A DNA stretch of 64,000 nucleotides, taken from NCBI RefSeq assembly GCF_000174815.1, contig NZ_ACNN01000035.1, positions 1-64,000 on the forward strand. Reading direction: 5' to 3'. This DNA comes from Porphyromonas endodontalis ATCC 35406 (GTDB lineage Bacteria > Bacteroidota > Bacteroidia > Bacteroidales > Porphyromonadaceae). The notes beneath the pieces are model-generated. The model made no database searches, had not been told where the DNA came from, and saw nothing but the letters and a program-made list of their open reading frames with translations. Each line of letters opens with the position of its first letter. The stretch's first letter is position 1. Positions 54,934-64,000 of this stretch are shown in pieces. The position numbers and the translations under genes were made by a program.

Positions 54934-55935
54934 ATGAAACTATTCAAGAGCCTTTTTGGCAAACCCTCTTCGGGGGCAACTCCCAAAGAAGAATCGCCCG
55001 CAACCTCGGTAGAGAATACCTCTCTACAAGCAGAGCGAGACGCAGATGTACTCAAATTTGATGCCCTTCGTGCCAGTAAAATAGGGGAATATCCATTTGC
55101 TATTAAGGCATTTGGTAAGGCTTTAGAGCTGCGCCCCGAGTTCGAAACTCGCTACTATCTTGCCGAGACTTTGATGAGGATAGGGGCTACACGGCAGGCT
55201 CTGAAGCATCTTGATTTACTCGTAGAAGAGGAGCCCAACCACCTTACGACTCGTATTTATAGAGCGAAAGCCGAGTACGAAGAGGGGCAATACGACAAGG
55301 CTATAGAAGACCTCAAAACGGCTCTTGCTCTCACTGAGGAGGAGAAAGACCTTGCCCTCTTGCATCGTCTTTTGGCCGCCAATTATCTAGCTCAGAAGGA
55401 GTGGCAAAATGCGGTGGACGAAGCGACAAAAGCCATCGATTTACACGACGAAGAACCCACCTCTTCGCTCTATAAAACCAAGGCTTTAGTGGCTCTTGAG
55501 CAATGGGATGAGGCGACAGAATTTCTTCGTGAAGCCTTCCGTGCTTTCCCCGAAGAGGAGCGTTTCCACCTCTATGAAGCTGATATTGCCCTCGCCAAAG
55601 GGGACTACCCGGCGGCGCAAACGGCCTACCGTACAGCTCTTGATAAGGATCCTTTCAATGAAGATGCATGTTGCGGTCTGGGGCATATTGAGGAGCTGTC
55701 GGGCAATCTCTCCCAAGCGATCCAACTGCTACAAGGCTATGTAGAGGATGGTATTGTGGGAAAGAATATCCTAACTTATCTGATACAACTTCTCAATAAG
55801 TCCGGCCGTGGAGGCGAGACCACGCCCTATAAGGCTCAATTGCAGGAGATGGACGAGAGTGAAGCTCAGAGCAAAGCGGACTTCGAGTACATCCACGATA
55901 CAAGCGTCTATGGGGATATTTTTGGGCACCTTTAG
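54934..55935 (+). CDS. Tetratricopeptide-repeat protein
   Basis: 333 aa from MKLFKSLFG at 54934 (an earlier ATG at 54913 is less likely). The first ~40 residues are low-complexity. Residues about 45-290 hold about seven TPR units (AIKAFGKALELRPEFETRYY, AIEDLKTALALTEEEKDLAL). It has no signal peptide, so it is cytoplasmic. The role is protein-protein interaction, partner unknown. It is followed 5 bp later by the RNase H gene. Confidence 0.85.
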   Translation: MKLFKSLFGKPSSGATPKEESPATSVENTSLQAERDADVLKFDALRASKIGEYPFAIKAFGKALELRPEFETRYYLAETLMRIGATRQALKHLDLLVEEEPNHLTTRIYRAKAEYEEGQYDKAIEDLKTALALTEEEKDLALLHRLLAANYLAQKEWQNAVDEATKAIDLHDEEPTSSLYKTKALVALEQWDEATEFLREAFRAFPEEERFHLYEADIALAKGDYPAAQTAYRTALDKDPFNEDACCGLGHIEELSGNLSQAIQLLQGYVEDGIVGKNILTYLIQLLNKSGRGGETTPYKAQLQEMDESEAQSKADFEYIHDTSVYGDIFGHL

Positions 55936-55940
55936 GGGGG

Positions 55941-56558
55941 ATGGCAAAAAAGTTTTACGTGGTGTGGGTCGGGAGGATCCCTGGCGTTTACGCCTCTTGG
56001 GGAGAGTGTAAAGAGCAAGTTGAGGGCTTCACCGGAGCAAAGTACAAGTCTTTCTCCACGGAGTTGGAGGCTCAGCGCGCCTATTCCGGCTCCCCGTTAC
56101 CTTCTTCCTTGGGTGTGGCAGCAAAGGGCGGTAGGTCAGGGGCTGATTATCCCATATTCCCGAGCATTGCTGTGGATGGAGCCTCATCCGGAAATCCGGG
56201 AATGTGTGAGTACAGAGGGGTAAATGCGGATTCGCATGAAGTAATCTTTGCTTCTCAACAATTTTTCGGAACGAATAATATTGCCGAGTTTTTGGCTATC
56301 GTACACGCCATGGCACTTTGCCTCCAGCAAGGCGTACGTACACCTATTTATAGTGATAGCCGTACGGCTATGGCTTGGGTGCGGACTGGGAAATGCAAGA
56401 CCACTCTCAAACCGAGCGAGAAGAGTGCCTTTGCCCTCGATCTGATACGCCGAGCAGAAGCCTGGCTCGCCCAAAATCCCCCCGAAGTACGTGTGCCATT
56501 GCTCAAGTGGAAGACGGAGGTTTGGGGAGAGATCCCGGCAGATTATGGGCGCAAATAG
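55941..56558 (+). CDS. rnhA: Ribonuclease H with viroplasmin domain
   Basis: 205 aa. The N-terminal ~45 residues are a caulimovirus-viroplasmin domain (YVVWVGRIPGVYASWGECKE), which binds RNA-DNA hybrids. The RNase H domain follows, with acidic residues Asp in FPSIAVDGASSGNPG (about 76), Glu in NNIAEFLAIVHAMA (about 117) and Asp in IYSDSRTAMAWV (about 137). It removes RNA from hybrids. The layout is that of eukaryotic-like RNase H1 found in Bacteroidetes. Confidence 0.93.
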   Translation: MAKKFYVVWVGRIPGVYASWGECKEQVEGFTGAKYKSFSTELEAQRAYSGSPLPSSLGVAAKGGRSGADYPIFPSIAVDGASSGNPGMCEYRGVNADSHEVIFASQQFFGTNNIAEFLAIVHAMALCLQQGVRTPIYSDSRTAMAWVRTGKCKTTLKPSEKSAFALDLIRRAEAWLAQNPPEVRVPLLKWKTEVWGEIPADYGRK

Positions 56559-56587
56559 AGGGCTTATTCCATCTTACTAGAGAGGTA

Positions 56588-57829
56588 ATGGCTGAGGTAA
56601 TGCCCCCGAAAGAGGATAGAAAGAATCCCCCCTGTGGACAACTTTTTTACTTTAATTACGGTAATGAAGTTGCCCTAGCGCATCAGAGGAGTGTGAGCTA
56701 TACGCCCCCTCGCATCGTTCGGCAGATGAGGCGCGACCTTGCCTATCTGCCTGCATGGATTGCTCCTAAACCCGAGCAGGATTGGGTTTGGTTGCCTTGT
56801 AATGCCCCTCGATTTTCAAAAGAAATGCCCTTCCCCCTTGCTCACGTTTTTGGGGCAGAAGAGGTGGAGTTGGGGAGAACGATTCATCACCCTTTGCACC
56901 TCTCCCTTTGGGGCCCGGAGCCTACCCTTCGTCCTCTCTTTTCGCATTTTCGCTCGGGTTTTCCTCTGTTGGATATCCCCGACTCGTACTCTCGTCCTTA
57001 CCCTTCTGAGCTATACGATCGGAGTTTGTCAGTGGAGCTATTACAAGAGTTGCCTGTCCCCCCTAAAATTATACCCCGATTTTGTTATACCGACGAGGAG
57101 CTGGAAGAGGCTTGTCTTGCATTGGCTCCTGGGGCTATTTTGGCAAAGCTCCCTTTTTCTTCTTCGGGGCGAGGGGTGCTACCTTACGTCTTGCCCCTGT
57201 CCCAAGAGAGCCGTCGTTCCCTCATGGCTCAGAGACAAAAAAATGGAGTAATCAGTTTAGAGCCGCTCCTTGATAAACTGGAAGATTGGGCTGCCGAGTA
57301 CCAAATAGACGAAGAGGGGCAAGTGGATTTTATTGGCTTGTCACACTTTGTTACGGAAAAATGTCGATACCTATATAATGAAGTGTGTCATCCTCGGATC
57401 CTTTGGCAGAAGTTGGTTTCTGTAGTGGGAGAAAGGCTACTCGAAGAGGTAATAGCGATACATCGAGATTTTTTGCAGAGGAGAGTTGCCCCCCATTATC
57501 GAGGAGCTGTGGGGGTGGATATGCTCACCTATCGAGGGGTGCGTGGCGAGGTCTTGTTGCATCCTGCCGTCGAGGTCAATGTGCGCTCCACTATGGGATT
57601 ATTGGCACACCGGCTCTATGAGCGTTTGGGAATGCCTGAGGCTCGTTATCGTTTTCAAATAGCTTCGTTTGCTAAAAAAGGGGATGCTCTCGTATGGTCT
57701 CGAGCCTCGGAATTTGCGAATCCCCCTCGCTTTGATGCTGACGCAAAGCTGCTTAGAGGGATCCTTCCGCTCCACTCGATAGATGCTGATACCCAATTTG
57801 TTGCTACTTTTAGCCTGCTTCACTCCTAG
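56588..57829 (+). CDS. ATP-grasp-like protein of unknown function
   Basis: 413 aa from MAEVMPPK at 56588 (a second ATG at 56600). The frame runs back into rnhA, but that part is a shadow. Residues about 180-200 (PGAILAKLPFSSSGRGVLPY) look like an ATP-grasp lysine/glycine loop, and HPAVEVNVRSTMGLLAHRLY near 330-350 looks like the metal-binding end of the fold. I do not recognise a specific family. It lies 29 bp after rnhA in the same direction. Confidence 0.65.
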   Translation: MAEVMPPKEDRKNPPCGQLFYFNYGNEVALAHQRSVSYTPPRIVRQMRRDLAYLPAWIAPKPEQDWVWLPCNAPRFSKEMPFPLAHVFGAEEVELGRTIHHPLHLSLWGPEPTLRPLFSHFRSGFPLLDIPDSYSRPYPSELYDRSLSVELLQELPVPPKIIPRFCYTDEELEEACLALAPGAILAKLPFSSSGRGVLPYVLPLSQESRRSLMAQRQKNGVISLEPLLDKLEDWAAEYQIDEEGQVDFIGLSHFVTEKCRYLYNEVCHPRILWQKLVSVVGERLLEEVIAIHRDFLQRRVAPHYRGAVGVDMLTYRGVRGEVLLHPAVEVNVRSTMGLLAHRLYERLGMPEARYRFQIASFAKKGDALVWSRASEFANPPRFDADAKLLRGILPLHSIDADTQFVATFSLLHS

Positions 57830-57946
57830 TAATTAGGCTGATTTTAGAAGAAGTTTAGGCCTATATTTGAAATTAAATCACCTGCTTCTCCTATAAATTT
57901 TACCCTAAAAACCGAGTTTGGAATACCTAGGTTCGCATTTGTTTCT

Positions 57947-57954
57947 TACCTTTG
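57947..57954 (+). promoter_or_regulatory. -7 promoter element (TACCTTTG) of the foldase gene
   Basis: It fits TAnnTTTG and lies 50 bases before the start codon at 58004. The nearest TTTG is 26 bases upstream, longer than usual. Confidence 0.55.
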
Positions 57955-58003
57955 CGCTTTGAATAGGTAGCAATTAACGAAGAATAAAAGATATAGTACA
58001 TAT

Positions 58004-60148
58004 ATGGCTACATTACAGAAGATTCGTAACCGAGCCGGCCTCCTGATTATCGTTATCGGGGTTGCCCTCCTCGCGTTTATTGTCGGAGACGGATTGCGTT
58101 CAGGCGGAACCCTCTTCCAGATGAGTAACAACTATGCCCTCAAGATTGACGGTGAGAAAATCAAGGCAGAAGACTATCACCAACGGTTGCAACAGCTGCA
58201 AGAGGCTGCCGAAGCTAATGGCAATCATCTTACAGATGAGCAGCGCATGCAACTCAATAATCAGCTTGCCGAAGAGTACATCCAAAGCATTGCTCTAGAG
58301 AAAGAGGCTGATGCCCTAGGTCTAAAGGTTACTCCTGAAGAATTGATCGCCCTTGTATTGGGTGATGGCGTTTCCCCCGCATACCAAGCGCAGCAGTTTA
58401 TCTCGCAGTTGGGTATTAACCCTAGCGATCGCAATGCTGTGCAGACATTCCTTGAACAAATCTCTGACAATCAAATTGCCCAACTCCCTGCGGAGCAACA
58501 AGGGCAGATGCGAATGATCAAGAATAGTTGGGATGCTCTCCTTCGCTCGGTGCGCAATGAACGTTTGGGCTCTAAGTTCAATGCGATCATGACTCGTAGC
58601 TATGCCATCAATAAGGTGGATGCACAATTCCTTTCGGATGTGCCTTCTCGCGATGTCGCTGTGGTGCGTACTCCTAGTACTATCCTTGCCGACACTACAG
58701 TGCGTGCTACCGACGACGAGGTGCGTGAGTACTACAACAAGCGCCCTCGCATGTTTATCCAGAAGTATCCTTTTACACGTGTGGAGTATATCAACGTAGC
58801 TATTCGCCCCAGTGCCAAAGACTACTCAGATGCTTTGGCTTTGATGAATAAGACTCGTACAAGTCTGCTTGGCGCAAGCGATGCTAGCACGATCACTCGT
58901 AATCACTCTGAGGCTTTTGCTCCTGAGTATTACATGTCCGGACAAGAACTTCGTGATATCCAATTGCCCTCTTCTCTCGTAGAGTTTATTGAGTCTTCTG
59001 AGGTGGGAGCCGTTAATACTCCTTCTATAGAAAATGATAGCTATTCCCTCGTAAAGGTGATGGCAAAGAAGTCTGCACCATCGGGCGTTCAAGCTCGTAT
59101 CATTGTACTCGACTCTCTGAATGCTACTAAGGCAGACAGCATTGTTGGTGCTATCAATGGTGGAGCTGCTTTTGCTGATATGGCTATGCGTTACTCCGCA
59201 GACCCTCAAACCAAGGCTCAAGGTGGTTATATCATCTTCCAAGATCGCATGGGGATGCCGGATACGACGCTCACAGAAGCTATGGCTACTATGCAAAAAC
59301 TTGACACCCTTTACAAGGTGCCTGTAGGGCGTGCTTTCACCTCTACGCTAGGGGCAACTAAGGTGATTATGCAGGTGGCTAAGGCAATGCCCGAAGCAAC
59401 TAAGTACAAGATTGCTTATATCAACTTGCCTGTAACCTTCAGCGAAGGCACCTTTAGCGAAAAGTATTCTACTATCAACAATATCTTGGCTAGCGGCAAA
59501 TCTTTTGACGAAATGGCTAAGGAAGCTGAGGCAAAGGGTCTCGAAGTTGTGCGTGATGCTCGTGTAGAACCCACCTCGATTAACCTTGCCAATATTCCTT
59601 CGTCTCGCGAAGCTGTAAGCTGGCTCTTGAAGGCAAAGCCCGGCGAGGTAAATGAGAAAGTATTCCGTTGTGGAGATGCTAACCTCGTTGTTGCTACGGT
59701 AAAAGAGCAGGTGCCTGCAGGTACACAACCTTTTGAGGATGTGAAGGAAGACATTCGCGACTACCTAACAATGGAGAAGCGTGGTGATAAGCTCGCAACA
59801 GACTTGGAAGGAAAGAAATTTGCCGATCTAGATGGCTATGCCGTGGCTATGCAGGCTAGTGTAGATACCATCCCTAGTGTAAGTTTGGTAGCTCGTGGTT
59901 CTGTGACTCCTATGTTGAGTGCCCACGCTATGACTACGGCTATAAATACGATTTCTAAGCCATTCCGCTCAGGTACCGAGGTGATGGTAGTAAAGCCTCT
60001 CCGTGAGATTAAGACACCCGTAGGACAGTCTCAGGAGGCACAACTCCGTCAGCAACGCCGAGCTTTGGGTCAAGGTCTTGGTTATAGAGCTTTCCAACAG
60101 CTCATGCGTGATATGGATATTGTGGACAATCGCGCTAAGTTCTTCTAA
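58004..60148 (+). CDS. PpiD/SurA-like membrane-anchored peptidyl-prolyl isomerase
   Basis: 714 aa. A membrane anchor at about 13-31 (LLIIVIGVALLAFIVGDGLR) is followed by a SurA/PpiD-type chaperone region with long helices (about 40-230). A PPIC (parvulin) domain follows at about 345-460 (GAAFADMAMRYSADPQTKAQ GGYI), with a second related segment after 470 (ASGKSFDEMAKEAEAKGLEV). It faces the periplasm and should help fold outer-membrane and secreted proteins. The length is typical for Bacteroidales members. Confidence 0.9.
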   Translation: MATLQKIRNRAGLLIIVIGVALLAFIVGDGLRSGGTLFQMSNNYALKIDGEKIKAEDYHQRLQQLQEAAEANGNHLTDEQRMQLNNQLAEEYIQSIALEKEADALGLKVTPEELIALVLGDGVSPAYQAQQFISQLGINPSDRNAVQTFLEQISDNQIAQLPAEQQGQMRMIKNSWDALLRSVRNERLGSKFNAIMTRSYAINKVDAQFLSDVPSRDVAVVRTPSTILADTTVRATDDEVREYYNKRPRMFIQKYPFTRVEYINVAIRPSAKDYSDALALMNKTRTSLLGASDASTITRNHSEAFAPEYYMSGQELRDIQLPSSLVEFIESSEVGAVNTPSIENDSYSLVKVMAKKSAPSGVQARIIVLDSLNATKADSIVGAINGGAAFADMAMRYSADPQTKAQGGYIIFQDRMGMPDTTLTEAMATMQKLDTLYKVPVGRAFTSTLGATKVIMQVAKAMPEATKYKIAYINLPVTFSEGTFSEKYSTINNILASGKSFDEMAKEAEAKGLEVVRDARVEPTSINLANIPSSREAVSWLLKAKPGEVNEKVFRCGDANLVVATVKEQVPAGTQPFEDVKEDIRDYLTMEKRGDKLATDLEGKKFADLDGYAVAMQASVDTIPSVSLVARGSVTPMLSAHAMTTAINTISKPFRSGTEVMVVKPLREIKTPVGQSQEAQLRQQRRALGQGLGYRAFQQLMRDMDIVDNRAKFF

Positions 60149-60270
60149 GCTCAGAATAAGAAAAAATCTCTCTAGAGGGGATATCCCCCAGAGGTACTAA
60201 CAATCCGCTTCCGCAATGCCTTCTGACTAAGGGAAGGAGTGTGGGGGCGGATTCTTTTATCTAGACCATC

Positions 60271-60768
60271 ATGACGAGAATAGGTATTCTCTCCGATACT
60301 CACGGTTATTGGGACGAGCGTTATGCGCATTATCTAGGAACATGCGAGGCTATTTTCCATTGTGGAGATATAGGTTCTCTTTTGCTTGCTGAGCGTTTGC
60401 AGGATATTGCCCCTCTCTATGCCGTCTATGGAAATATCGATGATAGCGACACTCGGCGCCAGTATCCCGAAACGCTTTCTGTAACGATAGAAAAAGCGCG
60501 TATTGCTCTCATTCACATCGGAGGCTATCCGGGGCGATATACAGCAGCAGCCAAAGAATTGATCTCTCGTACCCAGCCTCATCTGTTTCTTAGCGGTCAT
60601 AGTCATATTCTCAAGGTGATGCCCGATCGAAAAAATAACCTCTTGCATATCAATCCTGGGGCAGCAGGGATACAGGGGTGGCAGCCTGTACGTACTTTGG
60701 TTCGCTTAGTGGTGGATGGGGAGCAGCTGCGCGATCTTGAGGTAATTGAGCTTTCCGGTTATCGTTAA
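60271..60768 (+). CDS. Metallophosphoesterase, YfcE/MJ0936 type
   Basis: 165 aa. All calcineurin-like motifs are present: GILSDTHG at about 5-12, HCGDIGS near 31, VYGNIDDSD near 54, IHIGGYP near 82 and SGHSHILK near 110. The enzyme hydrolyses phosphodiesters with two metal ions; the substrate is unknown. The size fits the YfcE family. Confidence 0.93.
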   Translation: MTRIGILSDTHGYWDERYAHYLGTCEAIFHCGDIGSLLLAERLQDIAPLYAVYGNIDDSDTRRQYPETLSVTIEKARIALIHIGGYPGRYTAAAKELISRTQPHLFLSGHSHILKVMPDRKNNLLHINPGAAGIQGWQPVRTLVRLVVDGEQLRDLEVIELSGYR

Positions 60769-60946
60769 TTCTCGCTTTAAGCAAGCCCTCTTTCTCCTGC
60801 CTGTTTCTTGCTAAGAGCGGAGGTCCTCTTCTCTTATTCTCCTTCACTGAGTAGGGTGTAGACTCTTATTTTCATTCAATGAGAGGGATGTTTTCTGCCA
60901 ATGATGGTATATCCGATTTTATTAGGGATAGAAAATGCTTTTAGGT

Positions 60947-60979
60947 ATTGCAGGGAATGAAAATAAGTAGTACCTTTGC
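60947..60979 (+). promoter_or_regulatory. Promoter of the second CAU tRNA
   Basis: ATTG (60947-60950), a 21-bp spacer and TACCTTTG (60972-60979), 56 bases before the tRNA 5' end. Confidence 0.65.
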
Positions 60980-61035
60980 ACTGCTTTCTGAGAGAGTGAC
61001 CTAAAGCGAAGGCCTCACCTCTCTCCAAAATAGAT

Positions 61036-61109
61036 GGCGAGATAGCTCAGCTGGTTAGAGCGCATGATTCATAATCATGAGGTCCCCGGTTCAATCCCGG
61101 GTCTCGCTA
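61036..61109 (+). tRNA. tRNA-Met (CAU anticodon)
   Basis: 74 nt. The anticodon stem-loop ATGATTCATAATCAT contains CAT; the T-loop is GGTTCAATCCC; the acceptor GGCGAGA pairs with TCTCGCT (the first pair is G-U). It differs from the other CAU tRNA at 47969-48042, so one of the two may be the Ile2 or elongator form. Confidence 0.92.
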
Positions 61110-61131
61110 CACGTTTCATAACACTTTTGGG

Positions 61132-61166
61132 GGCTTCCTTTTTTTGAGGGAGCCTCTTTTTCTTTT
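61132..61166 (+). terminator. Terminator after tRNA-Met
   Basis: GGCTTCC (61132-61138) pairs with GGGAGCC (61148-61154) including one G-U, followed by TCTTTTTCTTTT. Confidence 0.65.
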
Positions 61167-61451
61167 ATCCGAAGGGGAGCAATCTATAGCAACATCGCTA
61201 AGAAACGGAAGAGTGGAATACACGATCCTAAAACATATAGGGCATAGAATCCCCTACGAAGATGGAGAAGTCTTTATAAAAGGTCGCTGAGGGGCAAGGA
61301 AAGGGGGAGTAAGGTGTGTTTCTATCGTCCTCTTTGTACATTCAGAGGTACAGGGATTCTATTAAGGGAGGAGAGGAGGTGTTCATCCCATGGAGGCCTT
61401 TTTCGTATTATGTCATATCCTAGTTGAGGAGTGAGTCTCAGGATATAAGAA
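61167..61451. other. Intergenic, nothing recognised
   Basis: About 285 bases between the tRNA terminator and the cyd terminator. There is no open frame or strong structure that I can support. Confidence 0.45.
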
Positions 61452-61486
61452 GCCCTGCCTAGCGAGTCTAACTCACGAGGCAGGGC
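61452..61486 (-). terminator. Hairpin after cydB
   Basis: A perfect 9-bp GC-rich stem GCCCTGCCT (61452-61460) with 61478-61486, 27 bases past the cydB stop. The T-run on the minus strand is weak (TTCTTAT). Confidence 0.55.
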
Positions 61487-61512
61487 GCAGCAATTATATA
61501 GAAGAGGTAAAG

Positions 61513-62676
61513 TTAGTAAGTGTGATGGTTATCTTCAATCTCCTTACGAGTCATCTTTTTCTTGTCGATAGAGCGCCAAGCATAGAAGATATAAGCGAGC
61601 ACAAAGGGGATCAGTAGAGATACGATGCTCATCGCCTGCAGGGTGTAAGGGCTTGAAGAACTATTGCGTAGGGTTAGGGAGCTTTGCATATCGAAGAGGG
61701 AGGGATAGTAGGCCGTATTGTTCCAGCCTGCTACGAGGAGCAACCCAAGAACCGAAAGGACAACACCCACGCCTTCTACCCAAATTCCCTTGCGGAATGC
61801 AGGCTTAAAGAGGGTTAGTGCAATGCCTGCAAGTACAAGTACAACCCCTATCAAGAAAATAATAAGTACGATAGGCATAGCTAGGAAGTTATGCAGGTAC
61901 TTGTAATTTTCGAGGCTGATAACGCCCGTGGTTGGGTCTTCGGTATATCCCGTTGTCGTTACTAAGAATGCCACGTAAGCCACAAAGAACACCACAAAGA
62001 TGAGGGCGTTGGGTCGGAGCGCCTTCTTCGCTTTGGTTTGGAGTGCCTCATCATCAATATTGTTGATGAAGTAGAGAAGGGCAGTAGTGCGAGCTAAGAA
62101 AAGGACGGCAATACCTAGCACTAGATTCCAAGGATTGAGCACAGCCTCTAATCCGTGGAGCTGAATGCCATGATAGGGTTGCCATGCAGAGATGGGGCCT
62201 GCAGCTTGAGTGAAATTATAGATCACCGATTTATCCACAAGGAAATTGCCTCCGGTAAATAGGGTTGACACCGCAGCCCCAAGCAATACAGGAGCCAAAA
62301 TGCCATTAAGTACGAGGAAGGTATGAAAGGTCTTTTTGCCCCATACATTGCCATGCTTTGACTGGTATTCGTAGGATACTGCTTGGATGACAAAGCAGAA
62401 GAGTATGAGCATCCAAACCCAGTAAGCACCACCAAAGCTGGTGGAGTAGAAGAGGGGGAAGGAGGCAAAAAATGCCCCACCAAAGGTTACAAGGGTAGTA
62501 AGGGTAAACTCCCACTTGCGTCCTGAGGAGTTGATAATCATCTTCTGTAGCGTGACATCTTTTTGCCAGGGCCAAATGAATGTTTGCCCTCCCTGCACGA
62601 AAAGCAAGAATACAAGCAACGCCCCTAACAGCGAGACGAGTAGCCACCAATAGTGTTGAAAAAATGAATAGTCCAT
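61513..62676 (-). CDS. cydB: Cytochrome bd oxidase subunit II
   Basis: 387 aa with about nine membrane helices (WWLLVSLLGALLVFLLFVQG; LVTFGGAFFASFPLFYSTSF, the typical QI/QII region). It matches the Bacteroidetes form of CydB, including its size. With CydA it forms the high-affinity quinol oxidase that removes oxygen at the inner membrane, useful to an anaerobe that meets traces of air. It lies 27 bp after cydA. Confidence 0.95.
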   Translation of the reverse strand: MDYSFFQHYWWLLVSLLGALLVFLLFVQGGQTFIWPWQKDVTLQKMIINSSGRKWEFTLTTLVTFGGAFFASFPLFYSTSFGGAYWVWMLILFCFVIQAVSYEYQSKHGNVWGKKTFHTFLVLNGILAPVLLGAAVSTLFTGGNFLVDKSVIYNFTQAAGPISAWQPYHGIQLHGLEAVLNPWNLVLGIAVLFLARTTALLYFINNIDDEALQTKAKKALRPNALIFVVFFVAYVAFLVTTTGYTEDPTTGVISLENYKYLHNFLAMPIVLIIFLIGVVLVLAGIALTLFKPAFRKGIWVEGVGVVLSVLGLLLVAGWNNTAYYPSLFDMQSSLTLRNSSSSPYTLQAMSIVSLLIPFVLAYIFYAWRSIDKKKMTRKEIEDNHHTY

Positions 62677-62703
62677 AGTCTCTTTTCTTTTGCTTATAAG
62701 GGA

Positions 62704-64000
62704 TTACTTATTTGTTTCTTCGGAGGATGTACCCTGTTGTGCGGGACCCTCTTTTACCGATTTCACCATGATATTGATCTCTGCCACCAAGAGCACTGTA
62801 AAGAGTAGCGCAAAAAGGGCAAATGTGATCATTACACTTGAAGCCTCTATTGAGGATACCGCAGCTCGTACCGGGAGGATGTCTTGGATAGTCCAAGGCT
62901 GGCGTCCGAGTTCGGCTACAATCCATCCTGATTGGCTTGCAAGGTAAACAAGAGGGAGGCATACGATGGTTAGTATGTGGAACCAGCGCATCTTTCTATA
63001 CTTCTCCGGCTTACGTGCAAAGATGGTAGCGATGAGAAGGACGAGAATGAAAAGGAGTCCACAACCTACCATTATACGGAACGAGTAATAGTTAATGGGG
63101 ACATTGGGAATGAGTTCGCTGCGATCGTTGATGTGACCGTAGCCAAAGTAGGGGAAGTTCTCTTGGATGATCTTATTTTGAGCATCCATCTCCGACTGAT
63201 TCCCTGCCTTCATAGCTTCGTGGTATTGGGTGAGGGCCGCAAGAGCTGTACGTCCACGCTCCATTTTTTCTTCAGCACTGAGGGCAATGGAGCCATCGGG
63301 GAGGTAATATCCACCATCAAGCAAATTGTTGATGCCGGGTACATAGCCATCGGGGGTGTGGGTGGCCATAAGAGATAGCATCTTAGGCACCTTTGTATTA
63401 AAGTAGAAAGCCTCTTCTCCCGGTGCAGGTACCTCTCTCTTGGGGATGCCAAATAGGCTAAGAGAAGCCCCTCCCTCAAGAGATTTTCCCTCCGGAGTGT
63501 TCATTCCTCCATTGTATAATCCCTCCATAGCGGCGAGCTTCATCGGTTGACGCTCAGCTACGTTTACAGCACTGGTATCGCCCGTGAAGGCCGTAAGAAG
63601 AGCTGCGATAAGTCCAAAGGGGGCAATTATGCGAGCATTGGCGAGAGCGAACTCATGGTGCTTTTTGTCCTTGCGAAGCATGTAGTAGGCACATACGGCA
63701 AGGGCAAATATAGAGCCGAGTAGCCAAGAAGAGGTAACTGTATGCCAGAACTTATTGATGGCAGTAGAGGAGAGAGCCACTGCCCAGAAGTCTGCCATTT
63801 CGCTGCGTACCGTTGCAGGATTGAAAATCACCCCTTGAGGATCTTGCATCCATGAGTTGGCGATAAGAATCCAAACAGCCGAGATGGTCGCCCCTATCAC
63901 GGTGAGCCATGTGGAGGCGAGGTGAAAGCGAGGAGTCACTTTGTTCCAACCAAAGAACATGACGGCGATGAAGGTTGCTTCCATAAAGAAAGCCAAGATA
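62704..64000 (-). CDS. cydA: Cytochrome bd oxidase subunit I (N-terminus outside the window)
   Basis: The frame is open to the window edge; about 431 residues are visible from MAFFMEATF onward, while the family is usually near 520, so roughly the first 90 are missing. The visible part has the conserved FFMEATFIAVMFFGWNK and the GRQPW motif (ELGRQPWTIQDILPVR) after the long periplasmic Q-loop. The haem ligand near the N-terminus cannot be checked. It is upstream of cydB in the same operon. Confidence 0.95.
   Translation of the reverse strand, partial: ILAFFMEATFIAVMFFGWNKVTPRFHLASTWLTVIGATISAVWILIANSWMQDPQGVIFNPATVRSEMADFWAVALSSTAINKFWHTVTSSWLLGSIFALAVCAYYMLRKDKKHHEFALANARIIAPFGLIAALLTAFTGDTSAVNVAERQPMKLAAMEGLYNGGMNTPEGKSLEGGASLSLFGIPKREVPAPGEEAFYFNTKVPKMLSLMATHTPDGYVPGINNLLDGGYYLPDGSIALSAEEKMERGRTALAALTQYHEAMKAGNQSEMDAQNKIIQENFPYFGYGHINDRSELIPNVPINYYSFRIMVGCGLLFILVLLIATIFARKPEKYRKMRWFHILTIVCLPLVYLASQSGWIVAELGRQPWTIQDILPVRAAVSSIEASSVMITFALFALLFTVLLVAEINIMVKSVKEGPAQQGTSSEETNK

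Noticed and set aside
60171-60196. Palindromic CTCTAGAGGGGATATCCCCCAG tract after the foldase gene as a terminator
   Set aside because: The pairing is broken and no T-run follows, so I did not list it.
1-64000. CRISPR array, rRNA operon or antibiotic-resistance genes
   Set aside because: I looked for regularly spaced repeats, rRNA sequence and tetQ/ermF/beta-lactamase-like proteins and saw none.

Overview
The window is Bacteroidales DNA, most likely from Porphyromonas or a close relative; I cannot name the species. The evidence is the TTTG-N19-21-TAnnTTTG type of promoter in front of several genes, type IX secretion (T9SS) C-terminal sorting domains, a tmRNA with the tag GENNYALAA, cydAB, and a CTnDOT-type tra gene set.

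Layout. Bases 1-1242 are chromosome: the tail of an IS30-family transposase, a small secreted coiled-coil protein, and a terminator that appears to be the original terminator of a tRNA-Ser gene. Bases 1243-46068 are one integrative conjugative element (ICE) of about 44.8 kb inserted in the 3' end of tRNA-Ser(UGA). It is bounded by a 13-bp direct repeat, and its tyrosine integrase lies beside the intact tRNA. Bases 46057-64000 are chromosome again: tRNA-Ser, an ADP-ribosylglycohydrolase, tmRNA, tRNA-Met, an asparagine-synthase-like/flippase pair, pheT, yebC, a TPR protein, a viroplasmin-RNase H, an ATP-grasp-like protein, a PpiD/SurA-like foldase, a phosphodiesterase, a second tRNA-Met, cydB and the start-truncated cydA.

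Inside the ICE, left to right: a regulatory end with large hairpins and palindromes; small DNA-binding proteins around a Toprim-primase/RecA-like ATPase; an AbiEi/AbiEii type IV toxin-antitoxin pair with a clear promoter and operator; on the minus strand a 2065-aa methylase-helicase, topoisomerase III and a DUF3945 protein; a gene broken by a 99-bp MITE; a cargo block of three T9SS-exported proteins (two tandem leucine-rich-repeat proteins and a papain-like protease with its own strong promoter); the mobilisation genes (VirD4-type coupling protein, relaxase, accessory protein); a non-coding region with a likely oriT; the plus-strand tra operon (traA to traQ plus a secreted lysozyme); and a minus-strand group with PcfJ, PcfK, DUF1896 and the integrase.

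How it fits together: the integrase excises and inserts the element, MobA/MobB nick at oriT, the coupling protein hands DNA to the TraE-TraQ type IV channel, and the primase-ATPase, topoisomerase and methylase-helicase probably process and protect the DNA. AbiE is a stability or defence module. The T9SS cargo would give the recipient new surface or secreted proteins. I saw no antibiotic-resistance gene, no rteABC-type regulator and no CRISPR array.
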